Shown: one piece after another, positions 53,834-62,493 of the stretch | How positions within the stretch are numbered: position 1 is the stretch's first letter | Layout of the letters: every line of letters begins with the position of its first letter | NCBI GenBank assembly: GCA_037444825.1 | Contig: JBBILR010000009.1 | Coordinates: forward strand, 1-64,000 | Length of the DNA stretch: 64,000 bases | Direction: 5' to 3' | DNA from: JBFLVU01 sp037444825 | GTDB lineage: Bacteria; Acidobacteriota; UBA4820; DSQY01 | Position numbers and translations under genes: made by a program | Notes under the pieces: model-generated | What the model saw: only the letters and a program-made list of their open reading frames with translations | What the model was told of the DNA's origin: nothing | Databases searched by the model: none

Positions 53834-54976
53834 TCAGGTCCGCGGGCCGGGAGGGGGAGGAGCGGGCGGCTCCGGCGGAGTGGGGGCCACCGCCGCCACG
53901 GGCGGTCTCACCCCGCGCGCCGGCCTGACTTCGCGTTCCTCCCACCGGAACCCCTTTTCCTTTCGGGAAGGGGGTCCCTCCGGCACGGCGACCTGTACCT
54001 CCAGGGGCTTGCGGTCCCTCAGAAGGGCCAGGGAGAACTTCTCCCCTGGCTCGTAACTGCGAAGGATCCGGAAGGCCTGGGCCGGGGTGGAGGGCTTTCG
54101 GCCCCCGATCTTCAAGATCACGTCCCCCGCCTGGACCTTGAGCCCGTTGTTCTCCGGCGCGTTGACCACTAAAAGCCCCTCGGAGGCCCCGAAGTACCTG
54201 CCCAGGGCGGGGTTCAACGGCGTGAGCTCCACGTCGTACCAGTCCTCCGGCAGCCGGTCCTCCACGATGACCCGCACCTTGGGGATGCGGATCTCCCCCC
54301 CGGGAATCGCGGGGATTTCGGGGATGTCCGGAATCTCCAGGTCTTCGAGGTCGAAGGCCCAGGATTGGGGCGCCAGCCGGCGGACGCGGACCGACAAGCT
54401 CCGCTGGTCCTTGCCCCGGAGGAAATCCACCTTGACGGCGTCCCCCTCTTTCGTCCCCTCCAGGACGGCGGCGATCTTCTTCACCGCGGCCTCCCCGCCT
54501 CCCGGAAAGAGAGGGGTTCCGTTGACGTGCGTCAGGATGTCCCCCGCCTGAAGCCCGGCCTCCGCCGCCGGGCCGCCGGGGGAGACCCCCCGGACCAGGA
54601 CCCCTTTGGCGTCCACCTCCGGGTCGGGGTCGGTCTCCAGAAGGACCCCCAACCGGGGCTTGGAAGTGATGGATTTCCACACCGCCGTCTTTCGGGCTTC
54701 GGCTTCGCCGAGACGGGCTTCCAGCTCGGCCACCTGCCTCGCGGCCTCCTTGACCCGCTGGCGGGCCTCGGCGAGGCGCTGCTCCAGCTCCTTCCTTTCG
54801 GCCGGGGGGAGGGGGTCGGCGGGGCCTTCCTCCTCCCGGCCGGTCTGGGCCTCGAGGCTTCCGGTCCCCGGGCCGGCGACGAAGGCTCCCTCCTCTCCCG
54901 GAGCCGCCCAGGGGAAGGCGGGGACCATCAACGAGAGGGCCAGGAAGGCGGCGGGCAAGAGGCGTGCGGGCGACAT
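53834..54976 (-). CDS. Exported tandem-PDZ protein
   Basis: This 380-residue protein has a signal peptide (LLPAAFLALSLMVPAFPWA). A coiled coil (about 57-100, Glu/Ala/Arg-rich) follows. PDZ domains lie at about 106-200 (RGVSPGGPAAEAGLQAGDILTHVNG) and 245-335 (NAPENNGLKVQAGDVILKIGG). The tail is Pro-rich. There is no DegP-like protease domain and no membrane helix besides the signal. It begins 19 bases after the anti-sigma gene and has AAAGGAG before its ATG, so it probably belongs to the ECF sigma operon. A role in sensing misfolded envelope proteins is inference. Confidence 0.8.
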   Translation of the reverse strand: MSPARLLPAAFLALSLMVPAFPWAAPGEEGAFVAGPGTGSLEAQTGREEEGPADPLPPAERKELEQRLAEARQRVKEAARQVAELEARLGEAEARKTAVWKSITSKPRLGVLLETDPDPEVDAKGVLVRGVSPGGPAAEAGLQAGDILTHVNGTPLFPGGGEAAVKKIAAVLEGTKEGDAVKVDFLRGKDQRSLSVRVRRLAPQSWAFDLEDLEIPDIPEIPAIPGGEIRIPKVRVIVEDRLPEDWYDVELTPLNPALGRYFGASEGLLVVNAPENNGLKVQAGDVILKIGGRKPSTPAQAFRILRSYEPGEKFSLALLRDRKPLEVQVAVPEGPPSRKEKGFRWEEREVRPARGVRPPVAAVAPTPPEPPAPPPPGPRT

Positions 54977-54995
54977 GGCTTCTCCTTTCGCGTCG

Positions 54996-55616
54996 TCAGG
55001 CCGGCGAGACGGCGTGACGGAACAGGTGCATCTCCACCAGGGACCCCAGAAGGTCCACCCGTTCCTTCCACAGGCGGGCCAGAAGGGACCGGTCCTTGTT
55101 GGATCCCTGAAGAAGCGAGATCTGAAGGTCCACCAGGGCGATCCGGTCCTGGATCTCGGCGATGGCGCTGGCGGTGCTCCCCTTGAGGACGGGGTTCCCG
55201 GCCTCCAGGCGCTTCAGGATGGCCTCCAGCCGCCGGGATTCGGCCATGAGCCCCGAAAGCTCGTCGGCGGAGGGTTCGGCGGGGCCTTCGGCGAGGACCT
55301 CCCGCCGCGTCTCCGGCGCGGAGAGGCGAAAGCCCCGGAGGCCCAGCCAGACCGTCCCGAAGAGGACCGCCGCCGCCGCCGCCGCCCAGAGGGCCTTCAG
55401 CGCCGGGCGGGGCCTCTCCTCGGGGAGGCGCCTCCGCAGGGAGGGCCAGAGGTCCCGGGGCGGGGCGAGGGCCGGAAGCCCTTGGAGGGCTTCCCGAACG
55501 GCCTTCAACTCGCCGAGGCGGGCGGCGCAGGAGGGGCAGGAGCCCAGGTGCTCCTCCGCCTCCGGCGAGGGCTCGCCGTCCCTCGCGGCCAGAAGTTCCT
55601 CTAGGCGGAGGTGCAC
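54996..55616 (-). CDS. Zinc-finger anti-sigma factor
   Basis: This 206-residue membrane protein has the ZAS motif His23-x3-Cys27-x2-Cys30 (EHLGSCPSC) at the N terminus. One membrane helix (about 73-95) and a helical extracytoplasmic part (about 100-206) follow. ZAS domains hold ECF sigma factors inactive. The start is GTG at 55616 inside the sigma gene (16-base overlap) with AAGGAGG six bases upstream, so the pair is made in fixed proportion. No intramembrane protease is encoded here. Confidence 0.88.
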   Translation of the reverse strand: MHLRLEELLAARDGEPSPEAEEHLGSCPSCAARLGELKAVREALQGLPALAPPRDLWPSLRRRLPEERPRPALKALWAAAAAAVLFGTVWLGLRGFRLSAPETRREVLAEGPAEPSADELSGLMAESRRLEAILKRLEAGNPVLKGSTASAIAEIQDRIALVDLQISLLQGSNKDRSLLARLWKERVDLLGSLVEMHLFRHAVSPA

Positions 55617-56152
55617 GCCGCACCTCCTTTCCGCCCGCCCGCCAGGATCTCCCGGAGCCGTCGGTGCGCCCGGGCCAGCCGGGACTTGGAGAAGCTCGGG
55701 CTGCTGCCCAGGAGCCGGGCGATCTCCTCGTGGGTGAGCCCCTCCACGTCGTGGAGCCACAGCACCGCCCGGGAGAGGGGCGGGAGGGCGCCGAGGGCCC
55801 TCTCCAGGTCCAGCGAATTCAAATCGAAGGGGGGCAGAGGGTCCTCGGGCTCCCAGGCCCCCTCTTCCGGAAGGGGTTCCTCCACGAGGCGTTTTCGCCG
55901 GAGGGCCATGAGGGCCTTGCTGGAGGCGACGGAGCGGATCCACGGCCAGAGGGAGCCCCCGTTCCGCAGGGAAGGCAGGCTCCGGAAGACTTCCAGGAAG
56001 GTCTCCTGCACCGTTTCCTCCGCCTCCTCGGTGCGGCCCAGGATCCGCCGCGCCAGGGTGAAGACCGGCCGCTCGAAGGCCCGGTAGAGGGGTTCGAAGT
56101 CCCCCCGCCGGGCCTTGTCCACGAGGAACCTCTCGTCGGGGCGTTCGGCCAT
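55601..56152 (-). CDS. ECF RNA polymerase sigma factor
   Basis: This 183-residue sigma-70 family protein has region 2 (about 10-82: LARRILGRTEEAEETVQETFLEVFRS, then WPWIRSVAS) and region 4 (about 118-170: LPPLSRAVLWLHDVEGLTHEEIARLLGSS). Regions 1 and 3 are lacking, as in ECF sigmas. The next gene is its anti-sigma factor. Upstream the minus strand has GC-rich sequence and TTGACC without a clear partner, so I cannot assign its own promoter. ATG is preceded by GGAAGGG. Confidence 0.92.
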   Translation of the reverse strand: MAERPDERFLVDKARRGDFEPLYRAFERPVFTLARRILGRTEEAEETVQETFLEVFRSLPSLRNGGSLWPWIRSVASSKALMALRRKRLVEEPLPEEGAWEPEDPLPPFDLNSLDLERALGALPPLSRAVLWLHDVEGLTHEEIARLLGSSPSFSKSRLARAHRRLREILAGGRKGGAACTSA

Positions 56153-56268
56153 CGAACCCTTCCTTTCCCGACAGATGCACCCGAAGGAAAAAGGGTCGCA
56201 CCCGGGTCAAGGACTTGAACGAGAGAACTTCCTCCCGGGTTTCGGAAGGGCGGTTCCCGGCCAAGCGG

Positions 56269-56288
56269 CGCGGGGGCGGGTCCCCGCG
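56269..56288 (-). terminator. Hairpin after the carboxypeptidase-regulatory-repeat gene
   Basis: Arms 56269-56275 and 56282-56288 pair perfectly (7 bp) right after the stop at 56289. No T run follows on the minus strand, so it may block decay rather than terminate. Confidence 0.4.
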
Positions 56289-58955
56289 TCACCCGCCGGT
56301 TCCGAGCCTCAGAACCACCGGCTCGGGGGGCTTGCCGGCCGAGAGGACCACCGTGGCCGTGGCGGTGAGCCCTTCCGGGTTCCGGCATCCCACGAGGACC
56401 CGGCCTTCCCCGAGGCCGGTAAACCGAAAGAACCCCTCGGCGTCGGTCAAGACGGTGTTGGCGGGACTGGCCCCCACCCCCGCATAGCCCAACGTGACGA
56501 GGACGTTGGGCGCTGCGGTTCCCTGGCCGTCCAGAACCCTTCCCTCGAGTTTCAGGCCGGCGAAGTTCCAGGTCAGGGGGACCTCGGAGGAGGACGGGAC
56601 GGTCACGGGCATGCGGTACACCATCCCGCCGAGGTACAGGACGGCCTGGCCGGGACCGGGAGAGAGGCCTTCCAAGGTGGCCATTCCGGCGACATCGCTC
56701 CTGCCTTGGCGGACGAGGGAAGGAAGGCCGACGAGGACCTTGCCGTACGGGGAGTCGAGGACCACCACCCCCGCGTCGAAGACCGCGTCGCTCGGACCGG
56801 AGACCGCCACGTCGGCGTTGGCGGCGGGACGGCCATCCACCTGGAGGAAGACCGTCACCGTCACCCCGCCCACCGGAACGGTGATTTCACGGTCCACCCC
56901 GGCTTCCAGGACGACCCGCTGGTCGGCCGCGGGGGCAAGGGCCATCGGCGGGTAGGCTTGGAGCCGGTAGGTGCCGGGGGGCAGCTCCTCGAAGACGAAG
57001 GCGCCGTGAGCGTCGGTGACGGCGGTGGCGGGGTCGAAGTCGAACGCCTGCGTGGAAAGGGTGATCCGCCAGGAGGAGAGATCCCCCCCGTCGTTTCCCA
57101 CCAGCCGGCCCCGGAGCGAGGAGGAAGGCTCCAACACCACCTTCCCCACGTCCACGTCCTCCGACTCCACGGTCACGGGGGCGAGGGTTTTCGCCCGGTT
57201 CCCGTCGGAGGCCAGCAGCCGGTACCGGCCGGGGGGGACGCCCCGGAGGACGAAGGCGCCGTCGCGGTCCACCGGGCCTTCCCAGCTTCGGCCGTTGAGC
57301 GCCGTGAGAACCTCCTTGAAGTCCAGGAGCCGCTCCAGGCGCACCGAGGCCCGAGCCGACGGCGGCTCGCCTCCGGCCAGGGCGACGAGGCCCCGAACGG
57401 CCGGGTGCCCCGAGAGGAGAAGGTCGCCCAGGTCCTGGGTCTCCGCCCCCGTGAGGGTGACGGTCGAGGGCGGGGCGCAAAGGCCTTGGGCGTAAGCCCG
57501 AACCACGTAGGTACCGGGATCCAGGCCCTCCTTCCGGAAGAGGCCGTCGGAATCGGGCCGGGCCTCGAAGGTGAACCCCTGGGAACTGGAGGAGCCCTGG
57601 ACCTGAAAGGTCACCCGGGCGCCCGGAACCGGTTGCCGGGTCTCCTCGTCCACCACCCGCCCCATGACCGCGGCCCCGCGATCCAGGACGACGCGCAGCG
57701 ACCGGCGATCTTTTGCCGGAAGGCCGGGAATCTCCCGGTCGAGGTAGCCTTCGGCCCCCGCTTCCAGCGTGAAGGGGGCGCCGGACCGGGGTAGCGGCGG
57801 AAGCTGGAACGAGCCCTTCTCGTCCGTTCGACACCGAAGGTCCGGGTAGCCGGCCACGCCCACGAGGGCTCCGGCGATGGGTTGCCCTTCGGCGTTGGAG
57901 ACGGTGCCGGCGAACACGACCCCCATCTCCAGCGAAAATTCCACCTCGTTCCGGGCGGGGGGCGCCTCGAGTTTCACCGCGGCGGGGACGCGCCCCTGCG
58001 CCGTGGCCGTCACCCGGCAAGGGTAGGCCCCGGGGCGGAGGGTCCCCGTCCCCGAACTCCACTCCTCTTCGCGTTGAAAGGCCAGGAGGGGGAGGCGGGG
58101 GGAGCCGAAGGCGCAGGTGACCTTGACGTGGGGAAGCGGCTTCCCGGTGAGGGCGTCCCGGACCGTGACGCGGACCGGGGCCGCCGGCCTCAGGACCACC
58201 TCCCGAAGCGAATCGAGGGAGGGAACCTCCTCCAGCGAACACCCGGGGGCCGCCACCGCCCCCGCGGCGCCGGTGAGGCCTTCGGGGAGAACCAGGCGGC
58301 CCGTCTCGTCCCCCGAGAGTTCCCTCACGATTTCCTGATGGCGTTGAAAGAGGGTTACGGGGTCCGCCAGATCTTTCGCGGGGAAGGCCTTCAAACGGGC
58401 CCCCGCCAGCTCCCGGCCGTAGGCGTCCTTCACGCGAAGAACCCTCTGCGGAGCGGGCACGAGGGGCAGGGTGGCCCGGCTGGTGGAGGGCGAGAGCGGC
58501 GAGGGAACCGGAAGAAAGCCCACCTCGTCCACCCAGACCACCGTTCCCTTGCCGGGCTCCACGGGGATCCGGGCGCGGCCGGCGTCGTCGGTTCGCACCC
58601 GCCCCATGGGCTCGGGAAGGTTGGGAAGGCCTTCCGGCTTCCACTGGAGGAGGACCCCCGCCGCGGGCTTCCCCTCGGGATCCGCCACGGCGATCTCCAA
58701 GGTCCGCCCCTCGGGGATTTCTACCGGCAGGGGCACGCCCGCCGGAATCCTCACGATGGGCCGCCCCTCCCGCCAGAGGACCGCCTCCGCCTCCGGAACG
58801 GGGCGGGGCGCTCCGGAGGCGACCTTCACGGGAGGGTCACCCGGGTTCAGGCCGCACATCCAGAGATCCGCGGCCGGTTCCGAGGCGCCCGCGGCCAGCG
58901 CGGCCGCCAGCGCGGCCACGGAACAAAGCGAGACGCCCGCTTTTCGCGCTACCAT
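56289..58955 (-). CDS. Exported protein with multiple carboxypeptidase-regulatory/CnaB-like repeats
   Basis: This 888-residue protein has a signal peptide (VSLCSVAALAAALAAGA). Its main body is a chain of beta-sandwich repeats of the carboxypeptidase-regulatory/CnaB-like type. Most have the pattern G-x-V-x3-G-P-(I/V)-x-G-A-x-V then D-x2-G-x-F-x-L-x2-L-P-P-G-x-Y. Clear examples start near residues 340, 430, 520, 600, 680 and 810. No enzyme domain or lipobox is visible. The ATG at 58955 overlaps the stop of the propeller gene by seven bases (ATGGTAG), so the two are coupled. Probably an envelope-associated binding or structural protein. Confidence 0.78.
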   Translation of the reverse strand: MVARKAGVSLCSVAALAAALAAGASEPAADLWMCGLNPGDPPVKVASGAPRPVPEAEAVLWREGRPIVRIPAGVPLPVEIPEGRTLEIAVADPEGKPAAGVLLQWKPEGLPNLPEPMGRVRTDDAGRARIPVEPGKGTVVWVDEVGFLPVPSPLSPSTSRATLPLVPAPQRVLRVKDAYGRELAGARLKAFPAKDLADPVTLFQRHQEIVRELSGDETGRLVLPEGLTGAAGAVAAPGCSLEEVPSLDSLREVVLRPAAPVRVTVRDALTGKPLPHVKVTCAFGSPRLPLLAFQREEEWSSGTGTLRPGAYPCRVTATAQGRVPAAVKLEAPPARNEVEFSLEMGVVFAGTVSNAEGQPIAGALVGVAGYPDLRCRTDEKGSFQLPPLPRSGAPFTLEAGAEGYLDREIPGLPAKDRRSLRVVLDRGAAVMGRVVDEETRQPVPGARVTFQVQGSSSSQGFTFEARPDSDGLFRKEGLDPGTYVVRAYAQGLCAPPSTVTLTGAETQDLGDLLLSGHPAVRGLVALAGGEPPSARASVRLERLLDFKEVLTALNGRSWEGPVDRDGAFVLRGVPPGRYRLLASDGNRAKTLAPVTVESEDVDVGKVVLEPSSSLRGRLVGNDGGDLSSWRITLSTQAFDFDPATAVTDAHGAFVFEELPPGTYRLQAYPPMALAPAADQRVVLEAGVDREITVPVGGVTVTVFLQVDGRPAANADVAVSGPSDAVFDAGVVVLDSPYGKVLVGLPSLVRQGRSDVAGMATLEGLSPGPGQAVLYLGGMVYRMPVTVPSSSEVPLTWNFAGLKLEGRVLDGQGTAAPNVLVTLGYAGVGASPANTVLTDAEGFFRFTGLGEGRVLVGCRNPEGLTATATVVLSAGKPPEPVVLRLGTGG

Positions 58956-60073
58956 TGGATGTCGCTCCGAAAGAGACGCGATTGGAAATCGCCCGAAGGG
59001 GAGTGTCGCCGCACGAGGACGAGGACGCCGCTGGGGGGCGCGAAGGCCACCCGGGCCACGATGTCCCACGCGGAAAGAGCCTCGGGAAGGGGAAACTCCT
59101 CCTCCTTCAGGCTCTCCAGAGAAGGGGACAACCACCGAAGAAAGAGGCGGGGGCCGTTCGGCGAGGGACGCTGCAGGACGAGCACGATCCACCTCCCCAC
59201 GGAGAGGAGCCCCACCACGTGGGGGGTCCTCGCGAGGGTCTCGAACTCCAAGGCCGGATCCGAAGCCGAAAGGGCTTCAAGGGAGATGGAGGGAACGGGG
59301 ATATCCTCCACCAGCTCCTCTCGGAGAACCTCACCTTTGGGGCTCAGCAGAACCACCCGAGCGGGGAGCTGGGAACAGACCGCGGCGCCGCCGTTGGGCA
59401 GGAAAACCGAAAAGCCTTGGCCGAAGTAGAGGCGCCCGGGGCGCTCCGCAGCCGGCCACGTCTCTCGTCGCAGGATTTTGAGGTCCAGGCCTTCGAGATC
59501 GGTGGAGAAGAGCGTGAGGACCTCCGCGGGCCTCTGAAAGGGTGGCGGCGCGCCCTGGAAGCCGGGGGCCAAGAACAGGATCCGGTTCTTCCAAAGGGCG
59601 AAGCCCGCGGAGGGATTGGTGTGGACGTCTCCGGGGAGCACACTCGGCAGGGTCCGCACGGTGCGGCCCTTCAAAAGGTCCACCACGTAGATCCTCCGGT
59701 TGAAATCCTCCACCGCGAGGAGCGATCCCCAAAGCGAGAAGGACCTCGGACCCTCCAGCCTGTGGGGAAAGAAAGGCGGGCCATCCGCCACCCGCTTCAC
59801 CCGGCCGTCCGGGCCCAGCTTCACGACGGCGTTTCGGGAGACGTCCGAGCACCAGAGATTTCCCTCCTCGTCGGGCACGAAGTCCGCCCACGCCGCGGGT
59901 GCCGCGCCGGCGAAGAGCCGCCTCGCCGCCGAAAGCCGCGGCGGAGCGTCGGAGGCCGAAAGGGGGCGAGATGCGAGAAAAGAGAACATCCCGCAGATCA
60001 GAAGGCTCAAAAACAAGCCGGTTCTTCCCCAAAGTGGGGCTTGGGCGAATTTGGGCCGGCGGATGTTTCCCAT
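58949..60073 (-). CDS. Exported six-bladed beta-propeller-like protein
   Basis: This 374-residue protein has a basic N terminus and hydrophobic segment (GLFLSLLICGMFSFLASRPLSA). NHL/6-bladed propeller-like repeats follow, for example DFVPDEEGNLWCSDVSRNAVVKLGPDGRVKRV and LLAVEDFNRRIYVVDLLKGRTVRTL. No catalytic motif is seen. The ATG at 60073 has GGAGGG before it; the frame is open to 60166 without a better start. It is 64 bases after a short exported-peptide gene and overlaps the repeat protein downstream. The ligand is unknown. Confidence 0.72.
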   Translation of the reverse strand: MGNIRRPKFAQAPLWGRTGLFLSLLICGMFSFLASRPLSASDAPPRLSAARRLFAGAAPAAWADFVPDEEGNLWCSDVSRNAVVKLGPDGRVKRVADGPPFFPHRLEGPRSFSLWGSLLAVEDFNRRIYVVDLLKGRTVRTLPSVLPGDVHTNPSAGFALWKNRILFLAPGFQGAPPPFQRPAEVLTLFSTDLEGLDLKILRRETWPAAERPGRLYFGQGFSVFLPNGGAAVCSQLPARVVLLSPKGEVLREELVEDIPVPSISLEALSASDPALEFETLARTPHVVGLLSVGRWIVLVLQRPSPNGPRLFLRWLSPSLESLKEEEFPLPEALSAWDIVARVAFAPPSGVLVLVRRHSPSGDFQSRLFRSDIQW

Positions 60074-60137
60074 CTGACCCTCCGAACGAAAGTGAGACGG
60101 CCCGGGGGAGGGAACCGCTTTTACCGCACCGTACGCC

Positions 60138-60314
60138 CTAAGGGTAAACGGTCGCGTGGGTGCCATTCAAGCATCCGGCGTCCAAGCAAACCATGCGAGA
60201 ATAAACAAATTGGCCGCAGTAGGAATCTCTCGGTTTCATGGCCCGAGTGCGGTCGGGCACGAGAAGGAGAGTCAACGCGGCCAGGAGAACAGCAACGCCC
60301 CAACCTTTTCTCAT
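60138..60314 (-). CDS. Short exported Cys-containing peptide, novel
   Basis: This 58-residue peptide is too short for ordinary gene calling. It starts MRKGW and has a hydrophobic core (GVAVLLAALTLLLVP) ending in TRAM, a plausible signal peptide. A short mature part of about 33 residues with Cys33, Cys43 and Cys48 follows. AAAGGAGG lies about six bases before the ATG, an excellent ribosome site. TTGACA occurs at 60383-60388 on the same strand, though no -10 fits at 17 bases. The gene is followed after 64 bases by a propeller gene. It recalls the pairing of short secreted peptides with 6-bladed propellers in Bacteroidetes (NVEALA type), but has no sequence match to that family that I can see. 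Confidence 0.6.
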   Translation of the reverse strand: MRKGWGVAVLLAALTLLLVPDRTRAMKPRDSYCGQFVYSRMVCLDAGCLNGTHATVYP

Positions 60315-60491
60315 GGACTGCCTCCTTTCTGCAAAAGAGAACCCCTCGGGCCATCTCGGGAAAAGCCTACGCTTTTTTTTCTTGTCAAGCCTTCGGGGCG
60401 TCTTGCCGCGACCGCCCGGAAGGGAAAGGCCTTGGCCTCTCCCGACCCACGGCCTCAGGAACCTCCGCGGGAAAGGGGGTCCGGTCCACCC

Positions 60492-61043
60492 TCACCGGTC
60501 CTTCAGGGGGTGGTCCTCCCAGCCGTGAAAACGTCCGAGGCGGCGGTAGGCCTCCACGTAGGCGGCGTAGTTCCTCCACCCGTTCCGGACCTCCTCCAGC
60601 TCCTCCGGCGTCAGCCGCCGGATGGGGCGGGCGGGGGCGCCCAGGACCAAGTGTCCCGCGGGCATCACCTTCCCTTCGGTGACCACCGAGCCGGCCCCCA
60701 CCACCACCTCCTCCTCCACCACGCAGCCGTCCAGGAGAACGGCCCCCATGCCGATGAGGGCCGGTCCCTTCACCGTGCACCCGTGGAGGATGGCCCCGTG
60801 GCCGATGACGACGTCGGCCCCCACCGAGAGGGGAAACCGGCCGGCGGTGGTGTGGAGGACGCAGTTGTCCTGGACGCTGGTCCTTCGTCCCACGCGGATG
60901 AAATGGACGTCCCCCCGGATGGAGGCGTTGAACCAGACCGAGACCCCTTCTTCGAGGGTGACGTCGCCGTTGATGCGGGCCGAGGGGTCCACGTAGACGC
61001 CGGGGTGGATCTTGGGCTTGCGCTCGAGGTGGGGCAGGCGCAT
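60492..61043 (-). CDS. Gamma-carbonic-anhydrase-like hexapeptide protein (YrdA/PaaY family)
   Basis: This 183-residue left-handed beta-helix protein. Hexapeptide turns run through residues 20-135, for example ARINGDVTLEEGVSVWFNASIRGDV. The metal-binding His residues of gamma carbonic anhydrases are in place: His64, His82 and His87. A C-terminal helix (about 140-183) packs on the prism. Many members are inactive or have other roles, so activity is uncertain. ATG is preceded by AAAGGAG. It is the last gene of the SIR2-MFS run. Confidence 0.9.
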   Translation of the reverse strand: MRLPHLERKPKIHPGVYVDPSARINGDVTLEEGVSVWFNASIRGDVHFIRVGRRTSVQDNCVLHTTAGRFPLSVGADVVIGHGAILHGCTVKGPALIGMGAVLLDGCVVEEEVVVGAGSVVTEGKVMPAGHLVLGAPARPIRRLTPEELEEVRNGWRNYAAYVEAYRRLGRFHGWEDHPLKDR

Positions 61044-61068
61044 CCGAGTCTCCTTTCGGGAAAGGCGG

Positions 61069-62493
61069 TCAGGGACCGGTCCGGCCGAAGGCCCTGTCGT
61101 AGAGCCAGAGGGCGAGGGCGTTGAGGGCCCCCCAAAGGCCGAAGGCGTACCAGACGTACCCCGGGCGCCCCGCCGCCTCGAAAAGGTGGACCAGGCGGGC
61201 CCCGAGGGCGGGTCCCACGCCGAAACCCACGGCCAGCGGAAGAAAGCCGTAGCCGATGTAGAGGGCCAGCTTGTCCGGCGGGGCCACCACCGACACGTAC
61301 TCCACCATCCGGGGGCTGAACAGCATCTCGCCGAAGGCCCAGATGGCGAGGGACAGGCCCACCGCCCAGGCCCCCACGGCCGTCCCGAAGAGGTGGACCG
61401 TGGAGACGGCGGCGGCAGCCACGAGAATTCCGGTGACCATGGCCGTGAGCGGCCTCAGCCGGGCGGTGGCCTTGGCCACCAGAACCTGAAAGCAGACGAT
61501 GAGAACCGGGTCCACCGCCTGGAACCACTCGATGCGGTTCTTCAGGGAGGGGTCGGTGCGGAGGATGAAGAGGGGGATGTTGGTCCAGATCTGGCTGTAG
61601 AGGGCCCAGACGCCGGAGAAGAGAACCAGGAAGAGGAGGAAGCGCCCGTCCCCCAGGCGCTGCGGCGGGATCCGCCGCAGGAGGGCAGGCAGCTTCCGGC
61701 GGCTTCTCGATAGCTCGTCCAACCCGAAGTGGAGGGCGAACCACAGGAGAAGGAGCCCCAGCCGCTCCTCCAGGGGCAGGCCCGCGCGCCCCGAGGCCCA
61801 GAGAAGCGCCGCGGCCCCCAGGACGGTCACGAAGACCCGGCCGTTCCCAAGAACCTCCACGGTCTCCCGAAGGAGCCGGGTGAGGGACCGGTCCGCCGCC
61901 GGCGTCAGGGTGGAGGGGTTGCGGAACAAGAAGAGGGTGAGCAGGAGGGCCGAGGCCTCCACCACGGCGCAGGCGACGAAGATGAGGGCCGGCCGGCCCG
62001 TGGAGAGGCGGACGCCGTTGGCGAGGAACGGGGCCGCCAGGGAGCCCACGTTGATCATCGTGTAGTACACGGAAAAGCCCAGGCTCCGGGTCTCCTCGGT
62101 GGTCACGGCCTTCACCGTGCCGGCGATGACCGGCTTCATGGCGGCCCCTCCCAGCGCGACGAGGAGCAGGGCCGCCACCATGGCCGGGTAGGCGGTGACC
62201 CGGGAGGCGATCAGGTAGCCGCCCACGAGGACCCCCAGCGAGAGGGAAAGGACCGGCCGGAAGCCGTACCGGTCGGCCAGCGCCCCGACGAGGATGGGGA
62301 GGAAGTACCCCATGAACCACAGCAGGCCCGCCAGGCCTCCGGCCCGGAGGTCGCCGAAGCCGAGGTCCCGGCTCAGGTAGACGATGAGGTAGGCGTTCAT
62401 CGTGTAGGAGGCCAGGCAGTGGAGAAGCTCCACGGCGATGGCCGTCCAGAAGAGGGTCCCCAAGGCGCGGAGCGGGGAGGCGGGGGCGCTCAC
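61069..62493 (-). CDS. POT-like MFS protein, divergent paralogue
   Basis: This 474-residue protein has about 12 to 14 membrane segments. It shares with the transporter at 3527-4873 the motifs VGALADRYGFRPVL, LGGAAMKPVIAGTVKA and YYTMINVGSLAAPF. The ExxER proton site of POT carriers is not kept: Glu22 is followed by His25 and Cys26 (VELLHC). Substrate and coupling may therefore differ. The GTG start overlaps the SIR2 gene by four bases, with GGAGAGGT upstream. It is 25 bases before the hexapeptide gene. Confidence 0.8.
   Translation of the reverse strand: MSAPASPLRALGTLFWTAIAVELLHCLASYTMNAYLIVYLSRDLGFGDLRAGGLAGLLWFMGYFLPILVGALADRYGFRPVLSLSLGVLVGGYLIASRVTAYPAMVAALLLVALGGAAMKPVIAGTVKAVTTEETRSLGFSVYYTMINVGSLAAPFLANGVRLSTGRPALIFVACAVVEASALLLTLFLFRNPSTLTPAADRSLTRLLRETVEVLGNGRVFVTVLGAAALLWASGRAGLPLEERLGLLLLWFALHFGLDELSRSRRKLPALLRRIPPQRLGDGRFLLFLVLFSGVWALYSQIWTNIPLFILRTDPSLKNRIEWFQAVDPVLIVCFQVLVAKATARLRPLTAMVTGILVAAAAVSTVHLFGTAVGAWAVGLSLAIWAFGEMLFSPRMVEYVSVVAPPDKLALYIGYGFLPLAVGFGVGPALGARLVHLFEAAGRPGYVWYAFGLWGALNALALWLYDRAFGRTGP

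Noticed and set aside
60361..60390. Run of eight T residues as a plus-strand terminator
   Set aside because: No plus-strand gene ends there and no stable stem precedes it. On the minus strand it is an A run near TTGACA.
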